The notes below the pieces were generated by a model. That model was not told the DNA's origin. It saw only the letters and a list, made by a program, of their open reading frames with translations, and did no database searches. Source: Shinella daejeonensis (GTDB lineage: Bacteria > Pseudomonadota > Alphaproteobacteria > Rhizobiales > Rhizobiaceae). Taken from it: 64,000 nucleotides of DNA. Positions within the stretch are counted from its first letter, which is position 1; each line of letters starts with the position of its first letter. This document shows, piece by piece, positions 51,804-61,747 of this stretch. The stretch lies in NCBI RefSeq assembly GCF_024281235.1, contig NZ_JAHWXY010000006.1, positions 113,666-177,665 of the forward strand, read 5' to 3'. A program made the translations under genes and the position numbers.

Positions 51804-52511
51804 ATGGCAGGAAAAGCTGCTCTTCTCGGGGCCGTAACGGCGGGACTTCTTCTTGCAGGCTATACGGCTCCGGCCTTTGCCGACACCAAGGGAGAGGGCC
51901 GGCGCGCCATGCACGGCGACCGGACGATCACCCGCATGGATACCAACAAGGACGGCAAGGTCACGCTCGACGAGTTCAAGGCCGGCGCATCGGCGGCCTT
52001 CAAGGCCTTCGATGCCGATGGTGACGGCACGGTGACCAAGAGCGAAATCGAGGCCCGTCACACGGCGTTCAAGGACGCCCGCAAGACCCTTCGCAAGGCG
52101 GATGACGCCGACAAGGCTGCCGCGCGTGAGGCGTTGCGCACCTCCGGCCCCTTCATGCTGCCCGGCACCGGCCGCATGTTCGACCGCACCGATACGGACA
52201 AGAGCGGAACCTTGAGCGAAGCGGAAGTTCTGGCGGCGGCGGAAAAGATCTTCGAGCGCCACGACAGCAACAAGGACGGCGCCATCGATCAGGCCGACGC
52301 CCGCAAGGGCAAGGACTGGAAGGGCCGCAAGGGCAAGGGCAAGGACCGGGCGCATCACGCCGGCCGGATGCTGAAGCGCGCGGACACCGATGGCGACGGC
52401 AAGGTCTCCCTGGTGGAATTCACGCAGGGCGCGGAGAAAATGTTCAAGCGGCTCGACGCCAACGGCGACGGCTTCATCTCCGCCGACGAGATGGGCAAGC
52501 GCGGCAAGTAA
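51804..52511 (+). CDS. Exported EF-hand calcium-binding protein
   Basis: 235 residues from the ATG at 51804 (ribosome site AAAGGAACG). Signal peptide MAGKAALLGAVTAGLLLAGY ends near AFA. Six EF-hand-like loops follow: DTNKDGKVTLDEF, DADGDGTVTKSEI, DTDKSGTLSEAEV, DSNKDGAIDQADA, DTDGDGKVSLVEF and DANGDGFISADEM. A lysine-rich linker (KGKDWKGRKGKGKDR) separates the pairs. It is probably periplasmic and binds calcium; the role is unknown. Confidence 0.92.
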   Translation: MAGKAALLGAVTAGLLLAGYTAPAFADTKGEGRRAMHGDRTITRMDTNKDGKVTLDEFKAGASAAFKAFDADGDGTVTKSEIEARHTAFKDARKTLRKADDADKAAAREALRTSGPFMLPGTGRMFDRTDTDKSGTLSEAEVLAAAEKIFERHDSNKDGAIDQADARKGKDWKGRKGKGKDRAHHAGRMLKRADTDGDGKVSLVEFTQGAEKMFKRLDANGDGFISADEMGKRGK

Positions 52512-52534
52512 GCCCCCGTCTGCCCCGTCAGGTG

Positions 52535-52562
52535 ATGCCCCGGCGCATATCCGCCGGGGCAT
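52535..52562. terminator. Bidirectional terminator hairpin
   Basis: ATGCCCCGGCG, loop CATATC, CGCCGGGGCAT: a perfect 11-bp stem between the convergent EF-hand and LOG-family genes. No long T-run, so strength is uncertain. Confidence 0.75.
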
Positions 52563-52569
52563 ATCCGTC

Positions 52570-53472
52570 TCAGCCTTCCGGCAGCGCACTGGCTGCGGCC
52601 TGTTCCGCCTCCAGCTTCTCGTAGAAGCGGACGATGATGTCCCAGGCCTCCTCGGCCGTCTCCACGAATTGCAGCAGGTCCACGTCGCCCGGCGCGATGG
52701 TGCCGAAATCGGCCAGCGCCTGGAAATCGATGATCTTGTGCCAGAACGCCTTGCCGAACAGGATCAGCGGCACCAGCGCCATGCGCCCGGTCTGCATCAG
52801 CGTCACCGTTTCGAACAGTTCGTCGAGCGTTCCGAAGCCGCCCGGAAACACCGTGATGGCCTTGGCGCGCAGCAGGAAATGCATCTTGCGGATGGCGAAA
52901 TAGTGGAAATTGAAGCTGAGTTCCGGCGTCACATAGGCATTGGGCGCCTGTTCGTGCGGCAGGACGACGTTGAGACCGATCGACGGTGCGCCGACATCGG
53001 CAGCACCGCGGTTTCCCGCCTCCATGACGCCCGGGCCGCCGCCGGTGACCACGACATATTCCTTGAAACCGAATTCCGCCGAGCGCTCCGAGCAGAGCCG
53101 GGCGAACTTGCGGGCCTCGTCGTAATAGACCGAGGCGGCTTCCAGATTGACGCGCTGCGTCTCGTTGCGGGCCGCCCAGGCCGCCGTGCCGGGCGCGGGG
53201 ATGCGCGCGCCGCCGAACATCACGACGGTCGACTTGATACCGCGCTCGGCAAGCATCATTTCCACCTTCAGCAGTTCCAGCTGAAGGCGCACCGGCCGCA
53301 GTTCCTCGCGACACAGGAAATCGTCGTCGATATAGGCGAGCCGATAGGCGGGATCGGCCGACTGCGGCGTCTGCGGGATCGCCAGGGCGCGGCGCTTGTC
53401 CTGCGCGCTGTCGGCCAATGGGTCCCAGACGCCGTCCCTGCGGCGGAGATTCTTCTTCTTCAGTCTTGCCAT
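52570..53472 (-). CDS. LOG-family (TIGR00730-type) Rossmann protein
   Basis: 300 residues from the ATG at 53472 (AGGAAAAG ribosome site). VVVTGGGPGVMEAGNRGAAD and FPGGFGTLDELFETVTLMQ are the signature of LONELY GUY-type nucleotide 5'-monophosphate phosphoribohydrolases. Long versions with an N-terminal extension such as this one act on AMP-type substrates or are of unknown function. It is convergent with the EF-hand gene and divergent from dapD. Confidence 0.88.
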   Translation of the reverse strand: MARLKKKNLRRRDGVWDPLADSAQDKRRALAIPQTPQSADPAYRLAYIDDDFLCREELRPVRLQLELLKVEMMLAERGIKSTVVMFGGARIPAPGTAAWAARNETQRVNLEAASVYYDEARKFARLCSERSAEFGFKEYVVVTGGGPGVMEAGNRGAADVGAPSIGLNVVLPHEQAPNAYVTPELSFNFHYFAIRKMHFLLRAKAITVFPGGFGTLDELFETVTLMQTGRMALVPLILFGKAFWHKIIDFQALADFGTIAPGDVDLLQFVETAEEAWDIIVRFYEKLEAEQAAASALPEG

Positions 53473-53556
53473 GTCTTTTCCTGTCCTGCCTTTCCATTTC
53501 GCGCCAAGGTCGCGAACCATGATCCGCCCGAAAGGGCTTCATCTTTCCCGCCACTT

Positions 53557-53571
53557 GCTCTAGAGCAGTTC
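53557..53571. repeat. CTCTAGAGC intergenic repeat copy
   Basis: GCTCTAGAGCAGTTC with the palindrome GCTCTAGAGC (53557-53566). It resembles the motif at 6235 and the one at 59187 (GCTCTAGCGCGGTTC), and lies in the dapD upstream region. Confidence 0.5.
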
Positions 53572-53640
53572 GCAGTTCGATGAAATCGACCTTCCGGCAT
53601 CCCGACACCGAAAGTAAGTGTCGAAGTTTAAGGAATTCCG

Positions 53641-54501
53641 ATGAGCACGCCCGATCTCTCCACCCTCTCCGCCACAATCGAACGCGCTTTCGAGGAACGC
53701 GACAGCATCAGCACATCGACGCGCGGCGAGGTCCGCCAGGCGGTCGAGGCCTCTTTGAACCTGCTCGACAGCGGCAAGGCGCGCGTCGCCGAGCGCGGGG
53801 CCGACGGCAACTGGACGGTCAACCAGTGGCTGAAGAAGGCCGTGCTCCTTTCCTTCCGCCTGAACCCCATGGAAATCGTCAAGGGCGGTCCCGGCCAGTC
53901 GGCTTGGTGGGACAAGGTGCCCTCCAAGTTCGACGGCTGGAGCATCAACGAATTCGAAAGGGCCGGCTTCCGCGCCGTGCCGAATTGCGTGGTCCGCCAT
54001 TCCGCCTATATCGCGCCCGGCGCGGTTCTCATGCCGTCCTTCGTCAATCTCGGCGCCCATGTCGGCGAGGGCACGATGGTCGACACCTGGGCGACGGTGG
54101 GCTCCTGCGCGCAGATCGGCAGGAACGTGCATCTTTCCGGCGGCGTCGGCATCGGCGGCGTGCTGGAGCCCATGCAGGCCGGCCCGACGATCATCGAGGA
54201 CAACTGCTTCATCGGCGCACGCTCGGAAGTCGTGGAAGGCTGCATCGTGCGCGAGGGCTCCGTCCTCGGCATGGGCGTATTCATCGGCAAGTCGACGAAG
54301 ATCGTCGACCGGGCAACCGGAGAGATCACCTACGGCGAAGTGCCGCCCTATTCCGTGGTCGTCGCCGGCTCCATGCCGTCGGGCAATCCCACCATGCCGA
54401 ACGGCCTGCCGACGCCGCATCTCTATTGCGCCGTGATCGTCAAGCGCGTGGACGAGAAGACCCGCGCCAAGACCGGCATCAACGAACTGCTCAGGGACTG
54501 A
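53641..54501 (+). CDS. dapD: 2,3,4,5-tetrahydropyridine-2,6-dicarboxylate N-succinyltransferase
   Basis: 286 residues. It catalyses the succinylation step of lysine and meso-diaminopimelate synthesis. A helical N-terminus ([20 protein letters not shown]) is followed by the left-handed parallel beta-helix of hexapeptide repeats ([40 protein letters not shown]). Downstream dapE gives the deacylation two steps later, with a small membrane gene in between. Confidence 0.97.
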   Translation: MSTPDLSTLSATIERAFEERDSISTSTRGEVRQAVEASLNLLDSGKARVAERGADGNWTVNQWLKKAVLLSFRLNPMEIVKGGPGQSAWWDKVPSKFDGWSINEFERAGFRAVPNCVVRHSAYIAPGAVLMPSFVNLGAHVGEGTMVDTWATVGSCAQIGRNVHLSGGVGIGGVLEPMQAGPTIIEDNCFIGARSEVVEGCIVREGSVLGMGVFIGKSTKIVDRATGEITYGEVPPYSVVVAGSMPSGNPTMPNGLPTPHLYCAVIVKRVDEKTRAKTGINELLRD

Positions 54502-54506
54502 TCGCG

Positions 54507-54911
54507 ATGGCGACGGCCGAGGAAGCGCGGCCCGGTTTCGGCTGGTTCTTCTTCGGCTGGTCCGGCCGGATCGGCCGGGCGCCCTATGCGCTCGGGTGGC
54601 TTTTCTGGCTGATGCTGCTTTCCGCGGCGCTCTCCCGCCTCGCCATGCTGCCGCAGGACCATCCATCGCTGCTGTTCTGGTCCACCGTCTTCCTGGCCGG
54701 CGCGATCGTGTCGACCGTTTCGTCGCTCATGCTGACGGTCAAGCGGCTGCACGACCTCAGCCTGCCGGCGGCGCTGGTCATCTGCCTGTTCATCCCCGTG
54801 ATCTCCATCATCGCCCTTCTCGCCTTCATGCTGCTGCCCGGCGCAACAGGCCCCAACGATTACGGTCCCCGCGCCAACCGGCCCCGTTCTGCCGACCGTC
54901 GCGATGCGTGA
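54507..54911 (+). CDS. DUF805 membrane protein
   Basis: 134 residues. The family motif WFFFGWSGRIGRAPYALGWL at residues 13-32 and VKRLHDLSLPA near residue 85 are clear, with four hydrophobic segments. The gene starts 5 bp after the dapD stop and is read with it. The function of the family is unknown. Confidence 0.9.
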   Translation: MATAEEARPGFGWFFFGWSGRIGRAPYALGWLFWLMLLSAALSRLAMLPQDHPSLLFWSTVFLAGAIVSTVSSLMLTVKRLHDLSLPAALVICLFIPVISIIALLAFMLLPGATGPNDYGPRANRPRSADRRDA

Positions 54912-54989
54912 CAGGATCGGGGGGATCGGCTAAGACTGCGCATCCGTCCATCGCCTTTCTCCCGCCCCGAGTTGCCGCAGCTTTTCGCC

Positions 54990-56183
54990 ATGACCGTCAC
55001 CGATCCGACCGCCAATCTCGCCACCCTGATCCGTTGCCCCTCCGTCACGCCCGCAGAAGGCGGCGCGCTTTCGGCGCTTGCCGCGATGCTGGCGCCGCTC
55101 GGCTTTGCGGTCGAGCGCATGACGGCGCGCGACAGCGACACGCCGGACGTGGAAAATCTCTACGCCCGCCTCGGCGCGGAAGGCCCGCACCTGATGTTCG
55201 CCGGCCATACGGACGTCGTGCCGACCGGCAACGAGGCGGCCTGGACGCATGGCCCCTTTTCCGCCGCCGTCGCCGACGGGGAGATGTATGGACGGGGCGC
55301 CGTCGACATGAAGGGCGGCATCGCCTGCTTCGTGGCGGCCGTCGCCCGCCATATCGAAAGACGGGGCCCGCCGAAGGGCTCGCTTTCCTTCCTCATCACC
55401 GGCGACGAGGAGGGACCGGCCATCAACGGCACGATCAAGCTGCTCGAATGGGCCGCCGCGCGCGGCGAGCGCTGGGACGCCTGCCTCGTCGGCGAGCCGA
55501 CCAATCCGGACACGCTCGGCGACATGATCAAGATCGGCCGGCGCGGCTCCCTGTCCGGCACCATCACGGTTCACGGCGTGCAGGGCCACGCCGCCTACCC
55601 GCATCTGGCCGACAATCCCGTGCGCGGCGTCGTCGCGCTGGCAGCCGCGCTGATGCATCCGCCCTTCGACACCGGTACGGCGGATTTCCAGCCCTCCAAC
55701 CTGGAGGTCACGACGATCGACGTGGGCAATCCCGCAACCAACGTCGTTCCGGCGGAGGCAAGCGCGCGCTTCAACATCCGCTTCAACGATAGCTGGACGG
55801 CCGACAGCGTGACGGCCGAGATCCTGCGACGGCTCGACGCGGCCGCAAGCGACGAGACCCTGCGGCCGGGCCGCCCGCCGCTGCGTTACGATATCGAATG
55901 GATCGGACGGCCGAGCCATGTCTTCCTGACCCATGACGAACGGCTGATCGCCTCGCTTTCCTCCGCCGTCTCGGCCGTCACCGGCCGCACGCCTGCGCTT
56001 TCGACCACCGGCGGCACCTCGGACGCCCGCTTCATCAAGGATCATTGCCCGGTCGTCGAGTTCGGCCTCGTCGGCAAGACCATGCATATGGTGGACGAAC
56101 GGGTGGCGATCGCCGATCTCGAGACCCTGACGGCGATCTACGAGACCTTCATCGAGCGCTGGTTCGGCGATGCCCGGGATTGA
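54990..56183 (+). CDS. dapE: Succinyl-diaminopimelate desuccinylase
   Basis: 397 residues, M20 metallopeptidase. The metal sites are in [12 protein letters not shown] and [14 protein letters not shown], with the catalytic Glu in [13 protein letters not shown]; the dimerisation domain holds [15 protein letters not shown], and [11 protein letters not shown] supplies the last ligands. It removes succinate to give LL-diaminopimelate. The start at 54990 begins at the conserved [15 protein letters not shown] region. It overlaps the next gene by 14 bp. Confidence 0.97.
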   Translation: MTVTDPTANLATLIRCPSVTPAEGGALSALAAMLAPLGFAVERMTARDSDTPDVENLYARLGAEGPHLMFAGHTDVVPTGNEAAWTHGPFSAAVADGEMYGRGAVDMKGGIACFVAAVARHIERRGPPKGSLSFLITGDEEGPAINGTIKLLEWAAARGERWDACLVGEPTNPDTLGDMIKIGRRGSLSGTITVHGVQGHAAYPHLADNPVRGVVALAAALMHPPFDTGTADFQPSNLEVTTIDVGNPATNVVPAEASARFNIRFNDSWTADSVTAEILRRLDAAASDETLRPGRPPLRYDIEWIGRPSHVFLTHDERLIASLSSAVSAVTGRTPALSTTGGTSDARFIKDHCPVVEFGLVGKTMHMVDERVAIADLETLTAIYETFIERWFGDARD

Positions 56184-56769
56184 CGAGGTCCTCCACTATC
56201 AGACCGGCCTCTGGCTCCTGCTTCGCAACAAGCCGGAAGGCTTCCGCTGGCTCGATCTTACCGTGCGCGGCCTGATGCGCTCCTTCTGGGCCTTCGTCTG
56301 GTGCCTGCCCGCCTTCGCCGTGATCTGGGCGTCCTGGCGGCTCTATTATCTCGCCAACATGCCGACGGGCACCTCCGCCGGGCCGGGCTTCTTCCTGCGC
56401 ATGCTTTTCATCGATGCGGCGGGCTGGCTCCTGCCGATCGTCCTTCTTCTGCTTCTCGCCCGGCCGCTCGGCTTTGCAAGACAGCTGGCAGCGGTGCTGA
56501 CGGCCAGCAACTGGATCGCCGTGCCCTTCGCCTATGCCGCCGCCATCCCCTTCGCGATGACGCTGCTGCTTCCCGACAGCGCCCCCTTCGCCGGGCTGCT
56601 GCTCTATGCGATCTTCGGCGCGACCGTGGTGTTGCAGTTCAGGCTTATCCGGATGTGCGTCGGGCAGCAGGCCCTGCTCGCCGCCGCGATGACCGCGATC
56701 TACGTGCTGCCGCCGATGCTGGCCGGCGACGGGCTGCAACGGCTTCTGGGAACGATACCGGCCGGATAG
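56170..56769 (+). CDS. Hypothetical multi-pass membrane protein
   Basis: 199 residues. A conserved-looking N-terminus ([20 protein letters not shown]) is followed by about five hydrophobic segments ([15 protein letters not shown] and others). It overlaps the end of dapE and is thus co-transcribed with the dap genes. Orthologues next to dapE are common in Rhizobiaceae but have no assigned role. It is convergent with truA. Confidence 0.8.
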   Translation: MPGIDEVLHYQTGLWLLLRNKPEGFRWLDLTVRGLMRSFWAFVWCLPAFAVIWASWRLYYLANMPTGTSAGPGFFLRMLFIDAAGWLLPIVLLLLLARPLGFARQLAAVLTASNWIAVPFAYAAAIPFAMTLLLPDSAPFAGLLLYAIFGATVVLQFRLIRMCVGQQALLAAAMTAIYVLPPMLAGDGLQRLLGTIPAG

Positions 56770-56822
56770 GCGCATTCGCTGCAAGCGATAGGAGAGAGCA
56801 GGCGCGCGCGCTCCGCTTCGCC

Positions 56823-57566
56823 TCAGTAATCGACCGCGAGGAAATAGAGACCCTCGGGCGGCGCGACAGGCCCGCAGGCGCGGCGGTCGCGCGCTTCCAG
56901 CGCCGCGCGGACATCCTCGACGCTCCACTTGCCTTCTCCGGCGAGCTTCAGTGTTCCGGCGAAGGAGCGGATCTGATTGTGCAGGAAGCTGCGGGCGGAG
57001 ACCCGGATCTCGATACACGCGCCGCTGCGGGTCACCGCCAGCCGGTCGATGGTGCGCACCGGACTGTTGGCCTGGCATTGCGCGGCGCGAAACGTCGAGA
57101 AATCGTGCTTTCCGACGAGGACCTGGCCGGCGGAATGCATGACCTCGTGGTCGAGCGGCTTCGTCACGTGCCAGGCGCGCCCGGCCTCCAGCGCCAGCGG
57201 CGGGCGGCGGGAAATGATACGGTAGAGATAGTGACGCCCTAGGGCGGAGAAACGGGCGTCGAAGTCGTCAGGCGCTTCGACCGCGTCGAGAATGGCGATG
57301 CGCTCGCCCGCCTGCCCCAGATAGGCATTGAGGGCGTTGCGGAGCGTGAACGCCTTCCACGAGCGGGAAAGGTCGACATGGGCGACCTGCCCCAGGGCGT
57401 GCACGCCGGAATCGGTCCGCCCGGCGCCCCGGACTTTGACCGTCTCGCCGGTCAGCGAGAGGATCGCCGCCTCGACGGCGCTCTGCACGGAAGGACCGTT
57501 TTCCTGCCGCTGCCAGCCCACATAGGGCGTACCGTCATATTCGAGGGTGAGACGGTAGCGCGGCAT
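56823..57566 (-). CDS. truA: tRNA pseudouridine synthase A
   Basis: 247 residues. It modifies uridines 38-40 of tRNA anticodon stems. It has [20 protein letters not shown], the catalytic Asp in [19 protein letters not shown], and [19 protein letters not shown]. The ATG overlaps the fmt stop by one base (TGATG), so it is coupled to fmt. Confidence 0.97.
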   Translation of the reverse strand: MPRYRLTLEYDGTPYVGWQRQENGPSVQSAVEAAILSLTGETVKVRGAGRTDSGVHALGQVAHVDLSRSWKAFTLRNALNAYLGQAGERIAILDAVEAPDDFDARFSALGRHYLYRIISRRPPLALEAGRAWHVTKPLDHEVMHSAGQVLVGKHDFSTFRAAQCQANSPVRTIDRLAVTRSGACIEIRVSARSFLHNQIRSFAGTLKLAGEGKWSVEDVRAALEARDRRACGPVAPPEGLYFLAVDY

Positions 57567-58510
57567 CAGGCAAGCACCGTCCCGGCGGCAACCGGCGTGC
57601 CACGCAGAAACTCGGATGCGTCGAGCGGCTTGCCGCCGGCCTTCTGCATGCGGATGAACCGCACGGCCGCACCGTCGCCGCAGGCGACCGCAAGCCGCTC
57701 GTCGACGACGACGCCCGCAGCCCGGCCCGGGGCGTCACCGGCCGGCGCGCTGGCGAGCACCTTGACCCGCTCCGTTCTGTCGCCCACCGGAAGCTCGAAC
57801 CATGCGCCGGGAAAAGGAGAAAGGCCGCGGATGTGATCATGCACCTCCCGCCCGCTCCGGGAAAAATCGATACGCGTTTCCGCCTTGTCGATCTTGGCGG
57901 CGTAGAGCACCCCGTCTTCGCGCTGCGGCGTCAGCGTCAGTTCGCCGGCTTCCAGCCGCGCCATGGCCTCGACCATCAGCGCACCGCCCGCCTGCATCAG
58001 GGCGTCGTGCAACTGGCCGGCGGTCATCGTCTCGCCGATCGCCACGCGCCGGGTCAATGCGACCGGGCCGGTATCCAGTCCCCTGTCCATCTTCATGACC
58101 ATCATCCCGGTTTCCCGGTCTCCGGCCATGATCGCCCGCTGGATCGGCGCGGCACCCCGCCAGCGCGGCAGAAGCGAGGCATGGCCGTTGTAGCAACCGA
58201 GCCGCGTGCCCGTCAGGATCGCCTCCGGCAGCAAAAGGCCGTAGGCGACGACGACGGCGACATCCGCGCCATGCGCGCGGAACGCCGCACGATCCGCCTC
58301 GGCACGGAAATCGACCGGCGTGAAAACCGGAAGGCCGAGCCGCTCGGCGGCCTGATGCACCGGCGACTTCACCAGTTCCAGCCCGCGCCGGCCCGCCGGG
58401 CGGGGCGGCTGGGAATAGACGGCGGCGATCTCGTGGCCTGCTTCAGCCAGCGCCGTCAGCGTCGGAACGGAAAAATCCGGCGTGCCCATGAAGATGATGC
58501 GAAGGGCCAT
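57566..58510 (-). CDS. fmt: Methionyl-tRNA formyltransferase
   Basis: 314 residues. It formylates initiator Met-tRNA. It contains [20 protein letters not shown], the formyl-THF site with [20 protein letters not shown] (Asn-His pair), and the C-terminal OB-like domain ([16 protein letters not shown]). It lies between def and truA, the usual def-fmt-truA order of rhizobia. Confidence 0.97.
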   Translation of the reverse strand: MALRIIFMGTPDFSVPTLTALAEAGHEIAAVYSQPPRPAGRRGLELVKSPVHQAAERLGLPVFTPVDFRAEADRAAFRAHGADVAVVVAYGLLLPEAILTGTRLGCYNGHASLLPRWRGAAPIQRAIMAGDRETGMMVMKMDRGLDTGPVALTRRVAIGETMTAGQLHDALMQAGGALMVEAMARLEAGELTLTPQREDGVLYAAKIDKAETRIDFSRSGREVHDHIRGLSPFPGAWFELPVGDRTERVKVLASAPAGDAPGRAAGVVVDERLAVACGDGAAVRFIRMQKAGGKPLDASEFLRGTPVAAGTVLA

Positions 58511-58556
58511 GAATAGCCTCCGGTGAGTGGATTGCCCGGAATGGGCGCAGCGCGCC

Positions 58557-59081
58557 TCAGAGCGCCTTGCTGCCCCGCAACCGCGCAGCCTTGGTGAACT
58601 TGCGGATCACCATCTCGCGCTTGAGCTTCGAGATATGGTCGATGAAGAGAACGCCGTTCAGATGATCGATTTCATGCTGCACGCAGGTGGCGAGCAGGCC
58701 GTCGACCTCCTTCTCCTGCTGCTTGCCGTCGCGATCGACATATCTGACGGTGATCTTCGCCGGCCGCTCGACCTCGGCGTAATAATCGGGAATGGAGAGG
58801 CACCCTTCCTCATAGACCGACCGTTCATCGGAAGAGGCGACGATCTCGGGATTGATGAAGACAAGCGGCGTCTTGTCCTCGTCGTCCCGGCTGACGTCGA
58901 GCACCAGCATGCGGCGCGCAACGCCGACCTGGATCGCGGCAAGCCCGATGCCCGGCGCGTCATACATGGTCTCGAGCATGTCGTCGGCGAGCCGGCGCAC
59001 CTCGTCGTCAACGGTCTCGATGCTGTTCGAAACCTGGCGGAGGACCGGGTCGGGGAGGATTATCAGCGGCTTGATGGTCAT
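58557..59081 (-). CDS. def: Peptide deformylase
   Basis: 174 residues. It removes the formyl group from nascent proteins. All three metal motifs are present: [27 protein letters not shown], and [16 protein letters not shown] with HExxH-type H-E-I-D-H. It is the first gene of the def-fmt-truA operon, 46 bp before fmt. Confidence 0.98.
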   Translation of the reverse strand: MTIKPLIILPDPVLRQVSNSIETVDDEVRRLADDMLETMYDAPGIGLAAIQVGVARRMLVLDVSRDDEDKTPLVFINPEIVASSDERSVYEEGCLSIPDYYAEVERPAKITVRYVDRDGKQQEKEVDGLLATCVQHEIDHLNGVLFIDHISKLKREMVIRKFTKAARLRGSKAL

Positions 59082-59315
59082 GCGCTTCCTTAAAGCATTT
59101 TCGCTTTCGTCGAAATCGCAAAAACGCCTGTCTTCTCGTTTCCGGCAGGTCCGGACGCCGGAGGCGGCCTCTGCCTTTCGCGATCTGCTCTAGCGCGGTT
59201 CGTGCGCGCTTTCAATCGGCTTGCCCGGGATCGGGCAACGGTTCAAAGGCAGGTGCCGGGCATTTTGTTCACGTTATGATCTACTCTTCCTGTTAAAGCG
59301 TGTTATGGTTTGCCG

Positions 59316-60518
59316 ATGCAAGTGGATCCGACGCTCGATATCGCCCTTTCCGCCCTCGTCAACCGATTCGGCGGGACCGGACCCATTCTGGTCCTGCTCA
59401 TCGCGGCCGTGCTTTTCGTGACGACGCTCGTGCTGGCGCGGCGCATGGCGGCGCGACAGCGGGAGGCCGCCGCCGCAACCGACCGGCATGTCGCCGCCCT
59501 GCTGGACGCGCAAAGCGAAATGCAGGGACGGGTCGCCGCCATGACCGAGGTGTTCGGCAGGCGGCAGGCGGAAACCAACCAGGCGATCCAGGTGCGGCTC
59601 GACGGGCTGACCCAGCGCCTCGGCCAGTCGATATCGGAACAGACCCGCTCCACCCATGAGAACCTGCGGCGGCTCCAGGAACGTCTGGCGGTCATCGACA
59701 GCGCCCAGTCGAACATCCAGTCGCTGGCGCGCGACGTCGTGGGGCTCCAGGCGATCCTGTCCAACAAGCAGACGCGCGGGGCCTTCGGCCAATCGCGGAT
59801 GGAAGCGATCATCGCCGACGCCCTGCCGCCGGGCGCCTATGAATTCCAGCCGCAGTTTCCGAATGGCACGCGACCGGACTGCACGATCCGCATGCCGAAC
59901 GGCCAGCCGCCGCTGGTCATCGACGCGAAGTTCCCGCTGGAGGCCTGGAGCGCCCATACGGACGCCCCAAGCCCCGAAGCGGCCCGGATAGCCGGCCAGC
60001 AATTCCGCCGCGACATGGAAACCCATATCCGCGATATCGCACAGAAATATCTCCTTCCCGGCGCGGCGCAGGATACGGCGTTTCTCTTCGTGCCGTCGGA
60101 ATCGATCTTCGCCGGCATTCACGAGACGTTCGAGGCGGTGGTCCAGCGCGCCCATCGCGCGCGCATCGTCATCGTCTCGCCCTCCCTGCTGATGCTTTCC
60201 GTGCAGGTGCTGCAAGGGCTCCTCAAGGATCAGCACATGCGCGAGCAGGCGCACGTCATCCAGGGGGAAGTGGCGCGACTGATGGACGACCTCATGCGGC
60301 TCGACGAGCGGGTGCGCAAGCTGCACGGCCATTTTGCCGCAGCGCAGAAGGACGTCGATCAGATCCTGACGTCGACGGACAAGCTGGTGCGGCGCGGCGA
60401 ACGCATCGGCGAGCTGGAGTTCAAGGCTTCCGCCGAGCAGACGCCGTCACCGCCGGAGGACCGGACGGTGGAGACGCGGACCGGCCAGCTGCGGCTCAGG
60501 GTGGTTGACGAGGACTGA
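59316..60518 (+). CDS. rmuC: DNA recombination protein RmuC-like
   Basis: 400 residues from the ATG at 59316. An N-terminal membrane helix (PILVLLIAAVLFVTTLVLAR) is followed by a long coiled coil (residues 50-140) and the RmuC nuclease-like core with PLVIDAKFPLEAWSAHTDAP, LFVPSESIFAGIHETFE and IVSPSLLMLSVQVLQGLLKD. It limits DNA inversion and repeats in E. coli. It is divergent from def with a CTCTAG-type repeat between them. Confidence 0.92.
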   Translation: MQVDPTLDIALSALVNRFGGTGPILVLLIAAVLFVTTLVLARRMAARQREAAAATDRHVAALLDAQSEMQGRVAAMTEVFGRRQAETNQAIQVRLDGLTQRLGQSISEQTRSTHENLRRLQERLAVIDSAQSNIQSLARDVVGLQAILSNKQTRGAFGQSRMEAIIADALPPGAYEFQPQFPNGTRPDCTIRMPNGQPPLVIDAKFPLEAWSAHTDAPSPEAARIAGQQFRRDMETHIRDIAQKYLLPGAAQDTAFLFVPSESIFAGIHETFEAVVQRAHRARIVIVSPSLLMLSVQVLQGLLKDQHMREQAHVIQGEVARLMDDLMRLDERVRKLHGHFAAAQKDVDQILTSTDKLVRRGERIGELEFKASAEQTPSPPEDRTVETRTGQLRLRVVDED

Positions 60519-60561
60519 CCGTCTCGGGCAGTGTCCGGCAGCAACAGGGGAGCGCGCCGCG

Positions 60562-61461
60562 ATGATCACAGTTCTCGGTTCCATCAATATCGATCTGACC
60601 GCAACCACCCACCGGCTGCCGAAGCCGGGAGAGACGGTCACCGGCATCAGCTTCACCACCGCAGCCGGCGGCAAGGGAGCCAACCAGGCGCTGGCCGCCC
60701 GCCGCGCCGGCGCTTCGGTGCGCATGGCCGGGGCCGTGGGCGACGACGCGCTCGCCACCCAGGCGCTCGCCCTTCTCGCGGATGCGGCGGTCGATCTCTC
60801 CGACGTGCGCATCGCGGCCGAAGCCACCGGCACTGCGCATATTCTCGTGACCTCCGATGGCGAGAACGTCATCGTCGTGGTGCCCGGCGCCAACGGCATC
60901 GTCACGCCGGAAGACGCCAAAAGAACGGTGGGCGCCATGCAGCGCGGCGATTACCTGCTGTTGCAGTTCGAGATCCCCGCGCCGGCCGTCGAAGCGGCGC
61001 TCGTGACGGCCCGGGCGAAGGGCGTCATCTCCATCGTCAATACCGCGCCGCTCACGCCCGAGGTGAAGCGCATCGGCGGCATGGCCGACGTTCTTATCGC
61101 CAATGAGACCGAGTTCGAGCTTTTCATCGACCGGGAGAAGCTATCGGCGACGGAGCGGGAGGAGGAGATGCGCGCGCTGCATGCGAAGACGGGCCAGACC
61201 CTTATCGTGACGCTTGGCGCGGAAGGGGTCATCGCCATCCGCAAGAGCGAGGTCTATCGCGCCAAGGGGCTGAAGATCACCCCCGTCGACACCGTCGGCG
61301 CGGGCGACACGTTCTGCGGCTATCTTGCCGCCTCTCTCGATGCCGGCCACGATTTCGAGCGTGCGCTGCGCCGGGCCGCCGTCGCGGGATCGCTTGCCTG
61401 CCTGAAGCCGGGCGCACAGCCCTCCATCCCCTTCGCCGCCGCCGTCGAAGCCCGGAGCTGA
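60562..61461 (+). CDS. rbsK: PfkB-family sugar kinase, ribokinase-like
   Basis: 299 residues. It has MITVLGSINIDLTATTHRLP, the substrate loop AGGKGANQALAARRAGA and the catalytic motif DTVGAGDTFCGYLAASLDAG, all typical of ribokinase. It would phosphorylate ribose or a related sugar with ATP. It starts 43 bp after rmuC. A true assignment as RbsK rather than another PfkB kinase needs family analysis. Confidence 0.85.
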   Translation: MITVLGSINIDLTATTHRLPKPGETVTGISFTTAAGGKGANQALAARRAGASVRMAGAVGDDALATQALALLADAAVDLSDVRIAAEATGTAHILVTSDGENVIVVVPGANGIVTPEDAKRTVGAMQRGDYLLLQFEIPAPAVEAALVTARAKGVISIVNTAPLTPEVKRIGGMADVLIANETEFELFIDREKLSATEREEEMRALHAKTGQTLIVTLGAEGVIAIRKSEVYRAKGLKITPVDTVGAGDTFCGYLAASLDAGHDFERALRRAAVAGSLACLKPGAQPSIPFAAAVEARS

Positions 61462-61747
61462 CCGCGCTTTCAACCCTCGGAAGCGGACGCTCCCCCACCC
61501 TTGCAATCATGGGGTGAAATCGCACAAAACCTGCCGAATCAGCCGGTTGCAGCCACCGGCAGCGGCGGCATTTGGGGCTTTATTAAGACTCCGCCGCCTA
61601 TGAATGCGGCCGGCCCGTCCCCACGGTTTCGGGAGGACCGTCCCGGCGCGGGTCGCGCGCCCTTGCCTCCATGATGGAGACCGCCCCCCATAAGAACACG
61701 TTCCTTCGGCCGCGAAGCGTGCCGACGGTCATACTCCAGAGGCTGCC